DNA of 64,000 bases, taken from NCBI RefSeq assembly GCF_001724605.1, contig NZ_MEEX01000006.1, positions 62,001-126,000 of the forward strand, read 5' to 3'. The position numbers were made by a program, and so were the translations under genes. Source of the DNA: Phenylobacterium sp. SCN 70-31 (GTDB taxonomy: Bacteria; Pseudomonadota; Alphaproteobacteria; Caulobacterales; Caulobacteraceae). The number at the start of each line of letters is the position of its first letter. The first letter of the stretch is position 1. Under the pieces are notes generated by a model. That model was not told the DNA's origin. It ran no database searches and saw nothing but the letters and a program-made list of their open reading frames with translations. Below, one piece after another: positions 53,799 to 63,375 of this stretch.

Positions 53799-54416
53799 TC
53801 AGGCGGGATTGTGTCGGTCTCGCTCGGTCTGCGCGCCGGGTCGGGCAAAACTCTCCGCGGGTCGCCTCAGGATGAACTCCAGGTCCACCGTCGCGCCGAC
53901 GTGGAAGCCGTACTCGCCGACCTTGTGGAAGCCCTGGCGTTCGTAGAACCGCCGGGCGCCGAAGTTCTCGGACCAGACCCCGATCCACACGGTCCGGGGC
54001 CCCGCCGACTGAAGCCATTCCATCACCTCGGCGAAGAGGCGGCCCCCCAGGCCGCTCCCCTGAGCGCCCTTCAGGAAGTAGATTCGCTTCAGCTCGCCGC
54101 AGGCGGATGTGACCTCGGGGTGGGGCAGGCCGCAGGGCCCGGCCTGGGCGTAGCCTATCGCCTCACCACCCTGCTCCATGATCCAGGCGGCCTGGGCGGG
54201 ATCAATCAGATCGAGACGGGTGCGCCCCGGATCGTAGGCCTGGGCCAGGAAGGCGGCGAGGTCCTCGGGGGGATAGAGGTGGGCGAAGGTTTCGCGAAAG
54301 GTGCGTGCGCCGAGCGTGGCCAGGAGGGGGGCGTCGGTTTCGCCCGCCCGGCGGATCACGGCGCCGCTCGCCGCGGGGCGTGCGGCGGGCGCGGGATTTG
54401 GGTTAGGATGCGCCAT
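53799..54416 (-). CDS. GNAT family N-acetyltransferase
   Basis: A GNAT of up to 205 residues. IRRAGETDAPLLATLGARTFRETFAHLYP at the N-terminus and LKRIYFLKGAQGSGLGGRLFAEVMEWLQSAGPRTVWIGVWSENFGARRFYERQGF with the acetyl-CoA loop are typical. The tail after EFILRRP is less conserved. The ATG at 54416 overlaps the start of the divergent HDAC gene; the Pro/Ala-rich first 20 residues suggest the true start may be the GTG at 54359. Confidence 0.8.
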   Translation of the reverse strand: MAHPNPNPAPAARPAASGAVIRRAGETDAPLLATLGARTFRETFAHLYPPEDLAAFLAQAYDPGRTRLDLIDPAQAAWIMEQGGEAIGYAQAGPCGLPHPEVTSACGELKRIYFLKGAQGSGLGGRLFAEVMEWLQSAGPRTVWIGVWSENFGARRFYERQGFHKVGEYGFHVGATVDLEFILRRPAESFARPGAQTERDRHNPA

Positions 54417-55338
54417 GGCTGTTGCGCTCTACACCCAAGCCGACATGTTCGACCACCGTCCCGGGGAGCGTCATCCCGAGCGGCCCGAACGACTGGCGGC
54501 CGTGCTGGACAGCCTGGAGGACGCGGGTCTGGACCTCGCGCCGCATCAGGCGCCCCTGGTCGACGGCGCCGACCTCCTGCGCGTGCACGATGCGGCCTAC
54601 CTGGCCGAGATCGCCCGGCTGGCCCCACGGGAGGGGCGAGCGCATCTCGACCCCGACACCAGTATGTCGCCAGGTAGTCTGACGGCGGCCCGGCGAGCCG
54701 CGGGCGCGGTGGCCCAGGCCGTGCGCGACGTGGCCGCCGGGCGGGTCGGGCGGGCGTTCTGCGCCGTGCGGCCGCCGGGGCATCATGCCGAGCCGGGGGC
54801 TTCCATGGGCTTCTGCATCTATTCCAACGTGGCCGTTGCGGCCCACGTGGCCCGCGCCGAGGGATTCGAGCGCGTCGCTGTGGTCGATTTCGACATCCAC
54901 CACGGCAACGGCACCCAGTCGGCGCTGGGCGGACGGCCGGGGATGTTCTTCGCTTCGATCCAGTCCTGGCCCATGTGGCCGGGCACGGGGCATCCGTCCG
55001 AGGCGGCTCCGGACAACATCGCCAACGCCGTCTCGCTCGAGGGCGCGCCGGTCGGGGTGTGGCGCGCGGCCTTCGAGCGCCTGATGGATCGGGTGGACGC
55101 GTTCGCGCCCGACCTGATTCTGGTGTCGGCGGGTTTCGACGCCCATCGTCTCGACCCCGTGGGCGGCGGCGGGCAGAGCCTGGAGGCCGAGGATTTCGCC
55201 TGGGCCACCCGCGCCATCGCCTCGGTGGCCGATCGCCACGCCAAGGGCCGGGTTGTGTCGTCGCTCGAGGGCGGATACGACCTCGAAGCTCTGGGTCGTT
55301 CGGCCCTGGCCCACGTCCGGGCGCTGGGTGAAGGTTGA
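54415..55338 (+). CDS. Histone deacetylase-like amidohydrolase
   Basis: A 307-residue class II/acetoin-utilisation-type HDAC. Zinc-site and catalytic motifs are RPPGHHAEPGASMGFCIYSN, VVDFDIHHGNGTQ (Asp and His ligands) and SAGFDAHRLDPVGG (Asp ligand). It removes acetyl groups from lysines or polyamine-like substrates. AGGA 10 bases upstream supports ATG 54415. It is followed after 31 bp by the histidine phosphatase gene. Confidence 0.94.
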   Translation: MAVALYTQADMFDHRPGERHPERPERLAAVLDSLEDAGLDLAPHQAPLVDGADLLRVHDAAYLAEIARLAPREGRAHLDPDTSMSPGSLTAARRAAGAVAQAVRDVAAGRVGRAFCAVRPPGHHAEPGASMGFCIYSNVAVAAHVARAEGFERVAVVDFDIHHGNGTQSALGGRPGMFFASIQSWPMWPGTGHPSEAAPDNIANAVSLEGAPVGVWRAAFERLMDRVDAFAPDLILVSAGFDAHRLDPVGGGGQSLEAEDFAWATRAIASVADRHAKGRVVSSLEGGYDLEALGRSALAHVRALGEG

Positions 55339-55369
55339 AGGACGAAGCGCGGGTGCGTTCTCGGAAGCG

Positions 55370-55987
55370 ATGGACAGCGGTCTGACGACGCGGCCCCACG
55401 GCGACGCCGACGCGAGCCCTGGCGCGATCATCCTCGCCCGGCATGGCGAGCCTGCGCTGTCGCGCAAGGTGCGGCTGACGGCCGCCGGCTATCGTGAGTT
55501 CTGGGCCCGATACGAAGTGGGCGGGATCGTGCCGGGCCAGGCGCCGCCCGACCGACTGCGCCGGTTCGTGGCGGAATGCGGGGTGATCGTGTCGTCCACG
55601 CGCCTGCGCGCCATCGAGAGCGCGAGGACCCTGGTCGGCGAGCAGGTGTTCGACCACCACGACGTCCTGATCGAGGCGCCGCTGCCGCCGCCGAATTTCC
55701 CGTCGTGGATCAAGCTGTCGCCGCGGATCTGGGGATTCGTCGCGCGGCTGTGGTGGTGGTATTTCGACCACCACGAAGGACAGGAGACCCGCGCCGAGGC
55801 CGAAGCCCGCGCCGACCGGGCGGCGGCGTTGCTCATCGGACTGGCGTCGGGGGGCGGAAACGTGGTGGTCCTGGCGCACGGCTTCTTCAACCACCTGGTC
55901 GGGCGCGCGCTGAAGCGCCGCGGCTGGCGGCTGGCCGAGAGCGAAGGCTACAAATACTGGTCCATGCGCCGCTTCGAGCGGGGCTGA
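55370..55987 (+). CDS. Histidine phosphatase family protein
   Basis: A 205-residue phosphoglycerate-mutase-like phosphatase. The catalytic motif is IILARHGEP and the second histidine is in VLAHGFFNH. The middle part has an unusual aromatic run (WGFVARLWWWYFDHHEG). ATG 55370 with GGAAG upstream is chosen. Substrate unknown. Confidence 0.88.
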   Translation: MDSGLTTRPHGDADASPGAIILARHGEPALSRKVRLTAAGYREFWARYEVGGIVPGQAPPDRLRRFVAECGVIVSSTRLRAIESARTLVGEQVFDHHDVLIEAPLPPPNFPSWIKLSPRIWGFVARLWWWYFDHHEGQETRAEAEARADRAAALLIGLASGGGNVVVLAHGFFNHLVGRALKRRGWRLAESEGYKYWSMRRFERG

Positions 55988-56051
55988 TCCCGGGAATACA
56001 GTCGTGGACATGCCGGTGGATTCCGTTCCGGCGGACGGCTAGAGAGACGGC

Positions 56052-56294
56052 ATGTCCGAGCCCGCCGACATCGCCGCCATGTCCTTCGAGCAGGCGCTCT
56101 CCGAGCTGGAGCAGATCGTGGCGCGCCTGGAATCGGGTCAGGCGCCGCTGGAGGATTCCATCCGCATGTACGAGCGGGGCGCGGCGCTGAAAGCCCATTG
56201 CGAGGGCCGACTGGAGGCCGCGCGGCTGCGCGTCGAGCAGATCGTGCAGCGCGCCGGCGGGGCTATCGCGGCCGAACCCGCGGAGTTCGGATGA
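56052..56294 (+). CDS. xseB: Exodeoxyribonuclease VII small subunit
   Basis: An 80-residue protein. The core [53 protein letters not shown] is the XseB pattern that pairs with XseA; a helical partner. Its TGA overlaps the ispA ATG (ATGA). xseA is not in this window. The xseB-ispA-dxs order is conserved in many proteobacteria. Confidence 0.97.
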   Translation: MSEPADIAAMSFEQALSELEQIVARLESGQAPLEDSIRMYERGAALKAHCEGRLEAARLRVEQIVQRAGGAIAAEPAEFG

Positions 56295-57172
56295 CGGACC
56301 TTCCGCGCCGCGTCGACGAGGCGGCCGACCTCGTCACGGTCGCGCTGGACGAGCTGCTGCCCCGCGCCGACGGGCCGGAGAGCCGGCTGACCGAGGCCAT
56401 GCGCTACGCGGCCTTGGGGCCGGGCAAGCGCCTGCGCACCTATTTCGCCCTGGAGACGGGCCGGATGTTGGGGGTGGACGAAACCTATGTGCTTCGCGCC
56501 GCCTGCGCTCTGGAGTGCATCCACGCCTACAGCCTGGTGCACGACGATCTGCCGTGCATGGACGACGACGACATGCGCCGGGGCCATCCCACCGTTCATG
56601 TGGCCTATGACGAAATGACGGCCGTGCTGGCGGGCGACGCCCTTCAATCGGCGGCATTCGAGATCCTGGCGCATCCCGACACCCATCCCGACGGCGCGGT
56701 CCGCGCCGAACTGGTGGCGCGCCTGGCCGGGGCCGCCGGCGCGCGGGGCATGGTGGGCGGCCAGATGATCGACATGCTGGGCGTGCGCGAGGACCTGGGC
56801 GGCGTCGCCCGGATGCAGCGGCTCAAGACCGGAGCCCTGATCGCCTGCGCCTTCGAATTGCCGCTTGTGATGGCCCACGCTCAGGACGCTGAGCGCCACG
56901 CGCTGCTGGCCTTCGCCCACGACCTGGGGCTGGCGTACCAGATCGTGGACGACCTGCTCGACGCCGAGGGCGACGCCGCCGCGATGGGCAAGGCGGCCGG
57001 CAAGGACGCTGCGGCGGGGAAGACCACGTTCGTGACGCTGCTGGGCGTCGAAGCGGCCCGCGAGCGGCTGGGCCTGCTCAAGACCCAGACGAAATCTCAC
57101 CTGGATCCGTTCGGACCCCGGGCCGAATTCCTGCGGGACAGCGTCGATTTCGTGCTAGAGCGCCGACACTAG
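56291..57172 (+). CDS. ispA: Farnesyl diphosphate synthase (IspA family)
   Basis: A 293-residue trans-prenyltransferase making farnesyl diphosphate from IPP and DMAPP/GPP. The first Asp-rich motif is [14 protein letters not shown] and the second is [15 protein letters not shown]-type [11 protein letters not shown] and [11 protein letters not shown] are standard. The start at ATG 56291 overlaps xseB. It is followed by dxs 88 bp later, so early and later isoprenoid steps are in one cluster. Confidence 0.96.
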   Translation: MTDLPRRVDEAADLVTVALDELLPRADGPESRLTEAMRYAALGPGKRLRTYFALETGRMLGVDETYVLRAACALECIHAYSLVHDDLPCMDDDDMRRGHPTVHVAYDEMTAVLAGDALQSAAFEILAHPDTHPDGAVRAELVARLAGAAGARGMVGGQMIDMLGVREDLGGVARMQRLKTGALIACAFELPLVMAHAQDAERHALLAFAHDLGLAYQIVDDLLDAEGDAAAMGKAAGKDAAAGKTTFVTLLGVEAARERLGLLKTQTKSHLDPFGPRAEFLRDSVDFVLERRH

Positions 57173-57260
57173 ATCGTTCGCGCCTTCCCGCGGCGAGCCG
57201 GCGTCGATCCCGCCCGCAGCGCAACCGCCCGAAGCGCGCCAGTCCAAGGATTCCGCCGCG

Positions 57261-59174
57261 TTGCCGCCCGTCACGCCCCTGCTCGACACCGTTGCGTCGC
57301 CCGCCGACACCCGCGACTTCACGATCCCCCAACTCCGGCAACTCGCCGACGAACTGCGGGCCGAGACGATCGACGCTGTGTCGCAGACGGGCGGCCACCT
57401 GGGCGCCGGCCTGGGCGTTGTCGAGCTGACGGTGGCGCTGCATCACGTCTACGAGACGCCCAGGGACATCCTGATCTGGGACGTGGGCCACCAGGCCTAT
57501 CCGCACAAGATCCTGACCGGGCGGCGCGACCGCATCCGCACCCTGCGCCAGGGCGGCGGTCTGTCGGGCTTCACCAAGCGGTCCGAGAGCGACTACGACC
57601 CCTTCGGCGCGGCCCACGCCGCCACCTCGATCAGCGCCGCGCTGGGCTTTGCGGCCGCCCGCGACGCGGAAGGCCGGGACAACAAGGTGGTGGCCGTCAT
57701 CGGCGACGGCTCGATGAGCGCCGGCATGGCCTACGAGGCCATGAACAACGCCGGGTCCACGAAGCAGCTCACCGTCATCCTGAACGACAACGACATGTCG
57801 ATCGCCCCGCCGGTGGGCGGGATGAGCGCCTATTTCGCCCGGCTGGTCTCGGGCGGCGGGTACCAGAGCCTGCGCAACCTGGGCAAGTCGGTGGCCAAGG
57901 CCTTCCCGCGCCCGATGCGCGAGGCCGCCCGCAAGGCCGAGGAGTACGCCCGCGGCATGGTCACGGGCGGGACGTTCTTCGAGGAGCTGGGCTTCTACTA
58001 CGTCGGCCCCATCGACGGGCACGACATGGACGCCCTGGTGCACGTGCTGCAGAACGCCCGCCGGATCGACGACAAGCCGGTGCTGGTCCATGTGGTGACC
58101 CACAAGGGCAAGGGCTATGCGCCGGCCGAGAACGCGGCCGACAAGTACCACGGCGTGGTCAAGTTCGACGTGGTGACGGGCCAGCAGGCCAAGAGCCAGG
58201 GCGGCGCGCCGCAGTATACGAAGGTCTTCGCCCAGGAGCTCATCAAGCACGCGGAGCTCGATCCGAAGATCGTGGCGATCACCGCGGCCATGCCCTCGGG
58301 CACGGGGCTGGACCTGTTCGGCGAGCGGTTTCCCGAGCGCACCTTCGACGTCGGCATCGCCGAGCAGCATGCGGTGACGTTCGCCGCCGGCCTGGCCGCC
58401 GATGGGATGAAGCCGTTCTGCGCGCTCTATTCCACCTTCCTCCAGCGGGGCTACGACCAGGTGGTCCACGACGTGGCGATCCAGGGGCTGCCGGTCCGCT
58501 TCGCCGTCGACCGCGCGGGGCTGGTGGGCGCGGACGGCGCCACCCACGCGGGGTCGTTCGACGTCGGATACCTGGGCGCCCTGCCGGGCATGGTGGTGAT
58601 GGCGCCGTCCGACGAGGCCGAGCTGGCCCAGGCGGTCGCCACGGCCGTGGCCCTCGACGACCGCCCCTCGGCGTTCCGCTATCCGCGCGGCGAGGGCGTC
58701 GGCGTGCAGATCCCGACGCTGGCCGCGCCGTTCGAAGTCGGCAAGGGTCGTATCGTGCGCGAGGGGACGGCGGTGGCCATCCTGTCGTTCGGGACCCGGC
58801 TGGCCGAGTCGCTGAAGGCCGCCGACATGCTGGCCGCGCGCGGGCTCTCGGCCACGGTCGCCGACGCCCGCTTCGCCAAGCCGCTCGACATCGACCTGAT
58901 CCTGCGGCTGGCGCGCGAACACGAGGCGCTGGTCACGGTGGAGGAGGGCGCGGTGGGTGGCTTCGGCGCCTTCGTCCTGCACGCCCTGGCCGAGCACGGG
59001 GCGCTGGACCGCGGCCTGCGGGTCCGGACCCTGACCCTGCCCGACATCTTCCAGGACCACGACAAGCCCGACGTCATGTACGCCCAGGCGGGCCTGGACG
59101 CCGAGGGGATCGTGCGTGGGGCGCTGTCGGCCCTGGGGGTCGATAACCTCTCGGCCAAGGGGCGGCGGGCCTGA
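57261..59174 (+). CDS. dxs: 1-deoxy-D-xylulose-5-phosphate synthase
   Basis: A 637-residue thiamine diphosphate enzyme that condenses pyruvate and glyceraldehyde-3-phosphate, the first MEP-pathway step. ThDP motif [34 protein letters not shown] and the transketolase C-domain (EEGAVGGFG) are clear. The start is TTG 57261 with AAGGA 9 bp upstream; it gives [20 protein letters not shown], a normal Dxs N-terminus. The end RRA is followed by a 163-bp gap. Confidence 0.97.
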   Translation: MPPVTPLLDTVASPADTRDFTIPQLRQLADELRAETIDAVSQTGGHLGAGLGVVELTVALHHVYETPRDILIWDVGHQAYPHKILTGRRDRIRTLRQGGGLSGFTKRSESDYDPFGAAHAATSISAALGFAAARDAEGRDNKVVAVIGDGSMSAGMAYEAMNNAGSTKQLTVILNDNDMSIAPPVGGMSAYFARLVSGGGYQSLRNLGKSVAKAFPRPMREAARKAEEYARGMVTGGTFFEELGFYYVGPIDGHDMDALVHVLQNARRIDDKPVLVHVVTHKGKGYAPAENAADKYHGVVKFDVVTGQQAKSQGGAPQYTKVFAQELIKHAELDPKIVAITAAMPSGTGLDLFGERFPERTFDVGIAEQHAVTFAAGLAADGMKPFCALYSTFLQRGYDQVVHDVAIQGLPVRFAVDRAGLVGADGATHAGSFDVGYLGALPGMVVMAPSDEAELAQAVATAVALDDRPSAFRYPRGEGVGVQIPTLAAPFEVGKGRIVREGTAVAILSFGTRLAESLKAADMLAARGLSATVADARFAKPLDIDLILRLAREHEALVTVEEGAVGGFGAFVLHALAEHGALDRGLRVRTLTLPDIFQDHDKPDVMYAQAGLDAEGIVRGALSALGVDNLSAKGRRA

Positions 59175-59337
59175 TCCCGGCCGAGCCGGACCATTCCCGG
59201 ATCTGCGCGGTCTCTGGACAGCCGAGCCCGTGTTCCGCGCACGGCGCCGGTATTCTCACGCCGTAGCGCGGCGGGACCTTCTCTCGGGAAACGGCCGGCG
59301 TACCGATCGAGCGAACACGAGTCGCTCGAGGTTTCCC

Positions 59338-60930
59338 ATGGATCCGGGCCGTCAGGCTCCCACGCGCCGCCAGTTGCTGAACGCCATCGGACTGATGGGC
59401 GGTACGGCCGCCGTCTACCAGCTCATGACCACCTTCGGCCACGCGGCCGAGACCCGCTTTCCGGGGCCGCCCGATCTGTCGGGCTCGCGCAAGGGACAGT
59501 CGGTGATCGTTCTGGGCGCCGGTCTCGCCGGCATGCTGGCGGCCTATGAACTCGACAAGGCCGGCTACAGGGTCCGCATCCTGGAGTTCCAGGATCGCGC
59601 AGGCGGACGCAACTGGTCGCTGCGTGGCGGAGACCGCTACACCGAACTGGGCGGGCCGACCCAGAACGTGGCCTTCGCCAAGGGCAACTATTTCAATCCG
59701 GGCCCCTGGCGCATCCCGCACCATCACCGGACGCTCCTGTACTACTGCAAGAAATTCGGCGTGGCGCTGGAGCCGTTCATCCAGTTCAACCACAACGCCT
59801 ACGTCCATTCGACCGACGCCTTCGGCGGCGCCCCCCAGCGGTTCCGTGCGCTGGCGGCGGACTTCGAGGGCAATGTCGCCGAACTCCTGGGCAAGGCCAT
59901 CGACCAGAAGGCGCTGGACACCCGGCTGACGCCCGAGGACCTGGATCTGCTCAGGGAGGCGCTGCGCGGCTGGGGGATGCTCGACCGGGACATGCGCTAC
60001 GTGAAGGGCGACCGGTCCTCCAGCCATCGCGGCTTTCTTCTGCCTCCCGGCGGCGGGGTGAACGGGACGCCGAAACCCTCGGACCTGTTCGCTTTCGACG
60101 AGGTCCTGAAGTCGCGGGTCTGGGCCAACATGGCGTTCTTCATGAACGACGAGTTCCAGACCACCATGTTCCAGCCGGTGGGCGGCATGGACATGATCGG
60201 CAAGGGGTTCGCCCGGCAGGTTGGACGCCTGATCACCTATAACGCCAAGGTCACCCGCCTGATGCAGGGCGCGGGCGGCGTGACGGTGACCTACGCCGAC
60301 GCAAAGAGCGGCAAGGTCGGTACGGCCGAGGCGGACTTCTGCGTCTGCACCATTCCCCTGACCGTGCTCAGTCAGATCGAGACGAACCTGTCGGAGAAGA
60401 AGCAGGCGGCGATCCAGGCGGTCCCCTACAGCCCGGGGGTTAAGGTCGCGCTGGAGATGCGGCGGCGCTTCTGGGAGGAGGACTACGCCATCTACGGCGG
60501 CCACTCGTTCACCAACCAGGAGATCGGACTGGTCTCATATCCCAACGACCGTCTGCTGAGCGACGGCCCGGCGGTGCTGCTGGGCGCCTTTGCGAACGGC
60601 CCGGGCGGATTGCACCTGGGCGGGATGACCCCGGATGAGCGGATCGAGGCGGCGCTGGAGCAGGGCTCGGTCTTCCATCCCGACAGCTATCGCAAGGAGT
60701 TCCTGAGCGGAGCGTCCGTCTCCTGGAGCCGCGTGCCGTGGGCGATGGGATGCTGCGCCCGCTGGAACGAGGACACCCGACGCGAGCACTATCAGAGCCT
60801 CGTCTCCCTGGAGGACCGCGTCGTGCTGGCGGGCGAGCACGCGTCGTACGTCGGGTGCTGGATGGAGGGTTCGCTCCTCTCGGCCATCGACGCCATCACC
60901 CGTCTCCACAAGCGTGCGCAGGAGGCCTGA
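59338..60930 (+). CDS. Flavin amine oxidase with Tat-like signal
   Basis: A 530-residue FAD protein of the monoamine oxidase fold. The N-terminus PTRRQLLNAIGLMGGTAAVYQLM has a twin-arginine motif and a hydrophobic stretch, so export is likely. The dinucleotide fold is QSVIVLGAGLAGMLAAYELDKAGYRVRILE, then RAGGRNWSLRGG. The C-terminal FAD motif is VVLAGEHASYVGCWMEGSLLSAIDAI. A cytochrome c gene follows 2 bp later, suggesting that electrons go to cytochrome rather than oxygen. Substrate unknown. Confidence 0.9.
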   Translation: MDPGRQAPTRRQLLNAIGLMGGTAAVYQLMTTFGHAAETRFPGPPDLSGSRKGQSVIVLGAGLAGMLAAYELDKAGYRVRILEFQDRAGGRNWSLRGGDRYTELGGPTQNVAFAKGNYFNPGPWRIPHHHRTLLYYCKKFGVALEPFIQFNHNAYVHSTDAFGGAPQRFRALAADFEGNVAELLGKAIDQKALDTRLTPEDLDLLREALRGWGMLDRDMRYVKGDRSSSHRGFLLPPGGGVNGTPKPSDLFAFDEVLKSRVWANMAFFMNDEFQTTMFQPVGGMDMIGKGFARQVGRLITYNAKVTRLMQGAGGVTVTYADAKSGKVGTAEADFCVCTIPLTVLSQIETNLSEKKQAAIQAVPYSPGVKVALEMRRRFWEEDYAIYGGHSFTNQEIGLVSYPNDRLLSDGPAVLLGAFANGPGGLHLGGMTPDERIEAALEQGSVFHPDSYRKEFLSGASVSWSRVPWAMGCCARWNEDTRREHYQSLVSLEDRVVLAGEHASYVGCWMEGSLLSAIDAITRLHKRAQEA

Positions 60931-60932
60931 CC

Positions 60933-61319
60933 ATGAAGACGCTACATCTCGCGGCGTACGCCGCCGTGCTCTCGATGCTGGCCGCCGCGCCGGTGGGCGC
61001 CGACGAGCCCGGACCGGGGGGCTCCCGCCCGCCCGTGGCCAAGACCGGGGCCGACGTCTACCGGATGTACTGTCAGGCCTGCCACATGGCCGACGCCAAG
61101 GGCGCGGTCGGCGCCGCAGCCTTTCCGCCGCTGGCGGACAATCCCCGTATGGGGACCACGGCCTACGCCATCTATGTGATCCAGGAAGGGAAGGGAGGGA
61201 TGCCGCCCTTCAAGGCCATGCTGTCGCGGGATCAGACGGCGGCGGTGGTGGCCTATCTGCGAACCCATTTCGGCAACAGCTACGCCGAGCCGGTGACGGC
61301 GACCGACGTGCCGCCCTGA
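60933..61319 (+). CDS. Periplasmic cytochrome c
   Basis: A 128-residue c-type cytochrome. Signal peptide MKTLHLAAYAAVLSMLAAAPVGA; heme motif CQACH (in YRMYCQACHMADAKG), with the axial Met in GKGGMPPFKAML. Nothing else in the protein is unusual. It lies 2 bp behind the amine oxidase gene and likely accepts its electrons. Confidence 0.92.
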   Translation: MKTLHLAAYAAVLSMLAAAPVGADEPGPGGSRPPVAKTGADVYRMYCQACHMADAKGAVGAAAFPPLADNPRMGTTAYAIYVIQEGKGGMPPFKAMLSRDQTAAVVAYLRTHFGNSYAEPVTATDVPP

Positions 61320-61358
61320 TCCTGCTTCTACCTGCCGCGAGGCGGTCCGCGCGACGGG

Positions 61359-61781
61359 CTAGATCTCGATGACGGTCAAGCCCAGCTTCCGCGCCTCCCG
61401 CGCCATGACCTGATCGAACGTGAGCAGCGGCGCGCCGATCCGCTGCGCGATCACGACATGCAGCGCATCGGGCGTCCTCAGGGTTGTGTCGAGAGATCGC
61501 AGCATGCGTTCTGCGGCGCGGATGTCGGCCGAGGCGACCTCGATCCGCTCGGCGGCGCTTGCGGCCCAGCCATCGATGCCCGCCAGCGCCGTCCTTGCGT
61601 CCTCCCTGGACAGCACCCGCATGCGAACGCCCCGCGAAATCGCCGAAACCGCCTCGGCGATCGTCCAGTCGCTGAGAACGGAGGCCTCCGACCCCGTGCC
61701 GACGAACATTCGGGCGCGATCGGAGAATTCGTCACGAACGAACAGCGAAACGAGCGCGCTGGCGTCGAAATAGGCAGTCAA
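61359..61781 (-). CDS. PIN-domain toxin, VapC-like
   Basis: A 140-residue PIN nuclease. Acidic residues are in MTAYFDASALVSLF (Asp), WTIAEAVSAISR (Glu), TPDALHVVIAQ (Asp) and TFDQVMAREARKLGL (Asp). It probably cleaves RNA when released from the antitoxin. It starts 4 bp inside the antitoxin gene stop. A chromosomal TA module beside flagellar genes. Confidence 0.9.
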   Translation of the reverse strand: MTAYFDASALVSLFVRDEFSDRARMFVGTGSEASVLSDWTIAEAVSAISRGVRMRVLSREDARTALAGIDGWAASAAERIEVASADIRAAERMLRSLDTTLRTPDALHVVIAQRIGAPLLTFDQVMAREARKLGLTVIEI

Positions 61782-62026
61782 TAGCTCTCGTCGCGCATCT
61801 GCCGGACCAGCTCGACCGCGCCCGGATAGTCCTTTCCGGGCTCAACCCGATGCGCATCCAGCCAGTCGAGGTCGGCCTGGGTGACCTTCCCGCGCGTCGG
61901 CCGAACGGGCCTTATCTCGGCCACCGGCACGCCGTGGCGCGTGATCACCACGTCTTCGCCCTTCGCCGCACGGGCGATCAGGTCCGACAGCTTGTTCTTG
62001 GCTTCCGCGACGCTGTGATGACTCAT
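61778..62026 (-). CDS. Phd/YefM-type antitoxin
   Basis: An 82-residue antitoxin. MSHHSVAEAKNKLSDLIARAAKGEDVVITRHGVPVAEIRPV is the Phd/YefM DNA-binding domain; the C-terminal tail (about 45-82) would neutralise the VapC-like toxin. It precedes the toxin with a 4-bp overlap, the standard order. It probably represses its own operon. Confidence 0.9.
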   Translation of the reverse strand: MSHHSVAEAKNKLSDLIARAAKGEDVVITRHGVPVAEIRPVRPTRGKVTQADLDWLDAHRVEPGKDYPGAVELVRQMRDESY

Positions 62027-62098
62027 GGGCGAAATATAGCTATCAGATGGCCATTCTGTCCATGTTGTCGGACTTGCCGGGTCGGCGCAGCCGGGAAC

Positions 62099-62563
62099 TC
62101 AACCGCCGCAGAGCGCCAGGAAGCGGGCGCTGAGGCGGTGGGGCGCGGCTGGGAAGCGCTCGGGGCGGTCCAGCCCGATCGAGACGGCTCCGGTGCGCCC
62201 GAAGCGGGCCAAGACGTCGGAGGCTGCGGGCGTCTCGGCGCGGTGGACCTCGCCGAACAGGTCATCGGCCTCGGTCCGCACGGGGAGGTCCACCCGCGCC
62301 GGGCCGGACGCCAGGACCAGCCGCCGGGGCGGGCGTTCGGCGGCCCCGAAGACGAGGAGGTCCACCTGCCCCGAGCCCCGTCGGCATTCCAGAGCGACGG
62401 CGAGATGGTCGCTCTCGCGCACCCCGTAGACAAGGGCGGGACGGTCGGCCTCGTTCAGGATCCAGGTCATGCCGTCGACTTCCGGACTCCCGAGGGCCGC
62501 CGGGTGCGCGCAGGCGGCCAGGGCCAGGGGGACGATCAGGCAAAGGGCGGCCGGGCGGCGCAT
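62099..62563 (-). CDS. Hypothetical lipoprotein
   Basis: A 154-residue protein with a lipoprotein signal (MRRPAALCLIVPLALAACA; lipobox AACA). The mature part GMTWILNEADRPALVYGVRESDHLAVALECRRGSGQVDLLVFG is beta-rich and matches no family I can name. ATG 62563 is chosen over the track start. It lies 60 bp downstream of flgH on the same strand and may be in the flagellar unit. Confidence 0.7.
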   Translation of the reverse strand: MRRPAALCLIVPLALAACAHPAALGSPEVDGMTWILNEADRPALVYGVRESDHLAVALECRRGSGQVDLLVFGAAERPPRRLVLASGPARVDLPVRTEADDLFGEVHRAETPAASDVLARFGRTGAVSIGLDRPERFPAAPHRLSARFLALCGG

Positions 62564-62623
62564 GAGGTCTCTCCCGAAGGGGCCGGAAGCAGAGAACGCC
62601 ATGGTCGCCCGTGCGATCCCGGC

Positions 62624-63361
62624 TCAGAACGGCGAGAAGCGTTCCAGCAGCGACTGGCCGGCGGGGGTCTTCTGGACGCGGCTGATGTCGCCACGGCCGC
62701 CGTAGCTGATGCGGGCCTCGGCGATCTGGGTGTGGCGGATGGTGTTGGCCGAGGAGATGTCCGTAGGCCGCACGATGCCGGCGACGGTGAGCTGGCGCAG
62801 ATCGGTGTTGGTGCGCACCTCCTGGGTGCCCTGGATCACCATGTTGCCGTTGGGGAGGATGCCCGTGACCACCGCGGCGATCGTGAGGCTGATCTTTTCC
62901 GAGCGACTGACGGCACCCGCGCCGGCGTTCGAGGTGTTCGAGCGGGTCTCGATGGCGTTGGCCGGGTCGAACTCGCCGGGCAGCAGGCGGCCCAGGCTGG
63001 ATTCCAGGCCCAGCAGGTGCGGCACGCCGGCGTTCATGCCCGAGGAGCGGGAACTGGAGGTGGCGTTGGTGGTCTTGGCGCTGTCGTCGATGTCGATCTG
63101 GACGGTCAGGATGTCGCCCACCCGGCTGGCGCGCTGGTCGTTGAAGAAGGCGCGGGCGCCGACGCGCCACAGCGAATTGGCGCCGGCGGCCTGGGGCAGG
63201 GGCTCGCGGGCCGAGGCCAGCGGCAGCACGTTCTGGTCGCGCGGGACCAGGGCGGCGGGATAGCCGACGGGCGCGAGTTCCGGCCCCTTCACGGCTTCCG
63301 AGACCGTCGAGCAGGCGGCGAGCGGGGCGAGGGCGACGAGGGTGAGAAGACGCAGACGCAT
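62624..63361 (-). CDS. flgH: Flagellar L-ring protein FlgH
   Basis: A 245-residue outer-membrane lipoprotein forming the flagellar L-ring. The signal MRLRLLTLVALAPLAAC ends in a lipobox. NSLWRVGARAFFNDQRASRVGDILTVQIDIDDSAKTTNATSS, EKISLTIAAVVTGILPNGNMVIQGTQEVRTN and VAGIVRPTDISSANTI are FlgH hallmarks. AAGGAAG precedes ATG 63361; the track start at 63379 (TTG) is rejected. It follows flgA with a 14-bp gap. Confidence 0.96.
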   Translation of the reverse strand: MRLRLLTLVALAPLAACSTVSEAVKGPELAPVGYPAALVPRDQNVLPLASAREPLPQAAGANSLWRVGARAFFNDQRASRVGDILTVQIDIDDSAKTTNATSSSRSSGMNAGVPHLLGLESSLGRLLPGEFDPANAIETRSNTSNAGAGAVSRSEKISLTIAAVVTGILPNGNMVIQGTQEVRTNTDLRQLTVAGIVRPTDISSANTIRHTQIAEARISYGGRGDISRVQKTPAGQSLLERFSPF

Positions 63362-63375
63362 GGCGAGGGCTTCCT

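Noticed and set aside
57078-59060. A 660-codon minus-strand ORF opposite dxs/ispA
   Set aside because: Antisense shadow of recognised enzymes.
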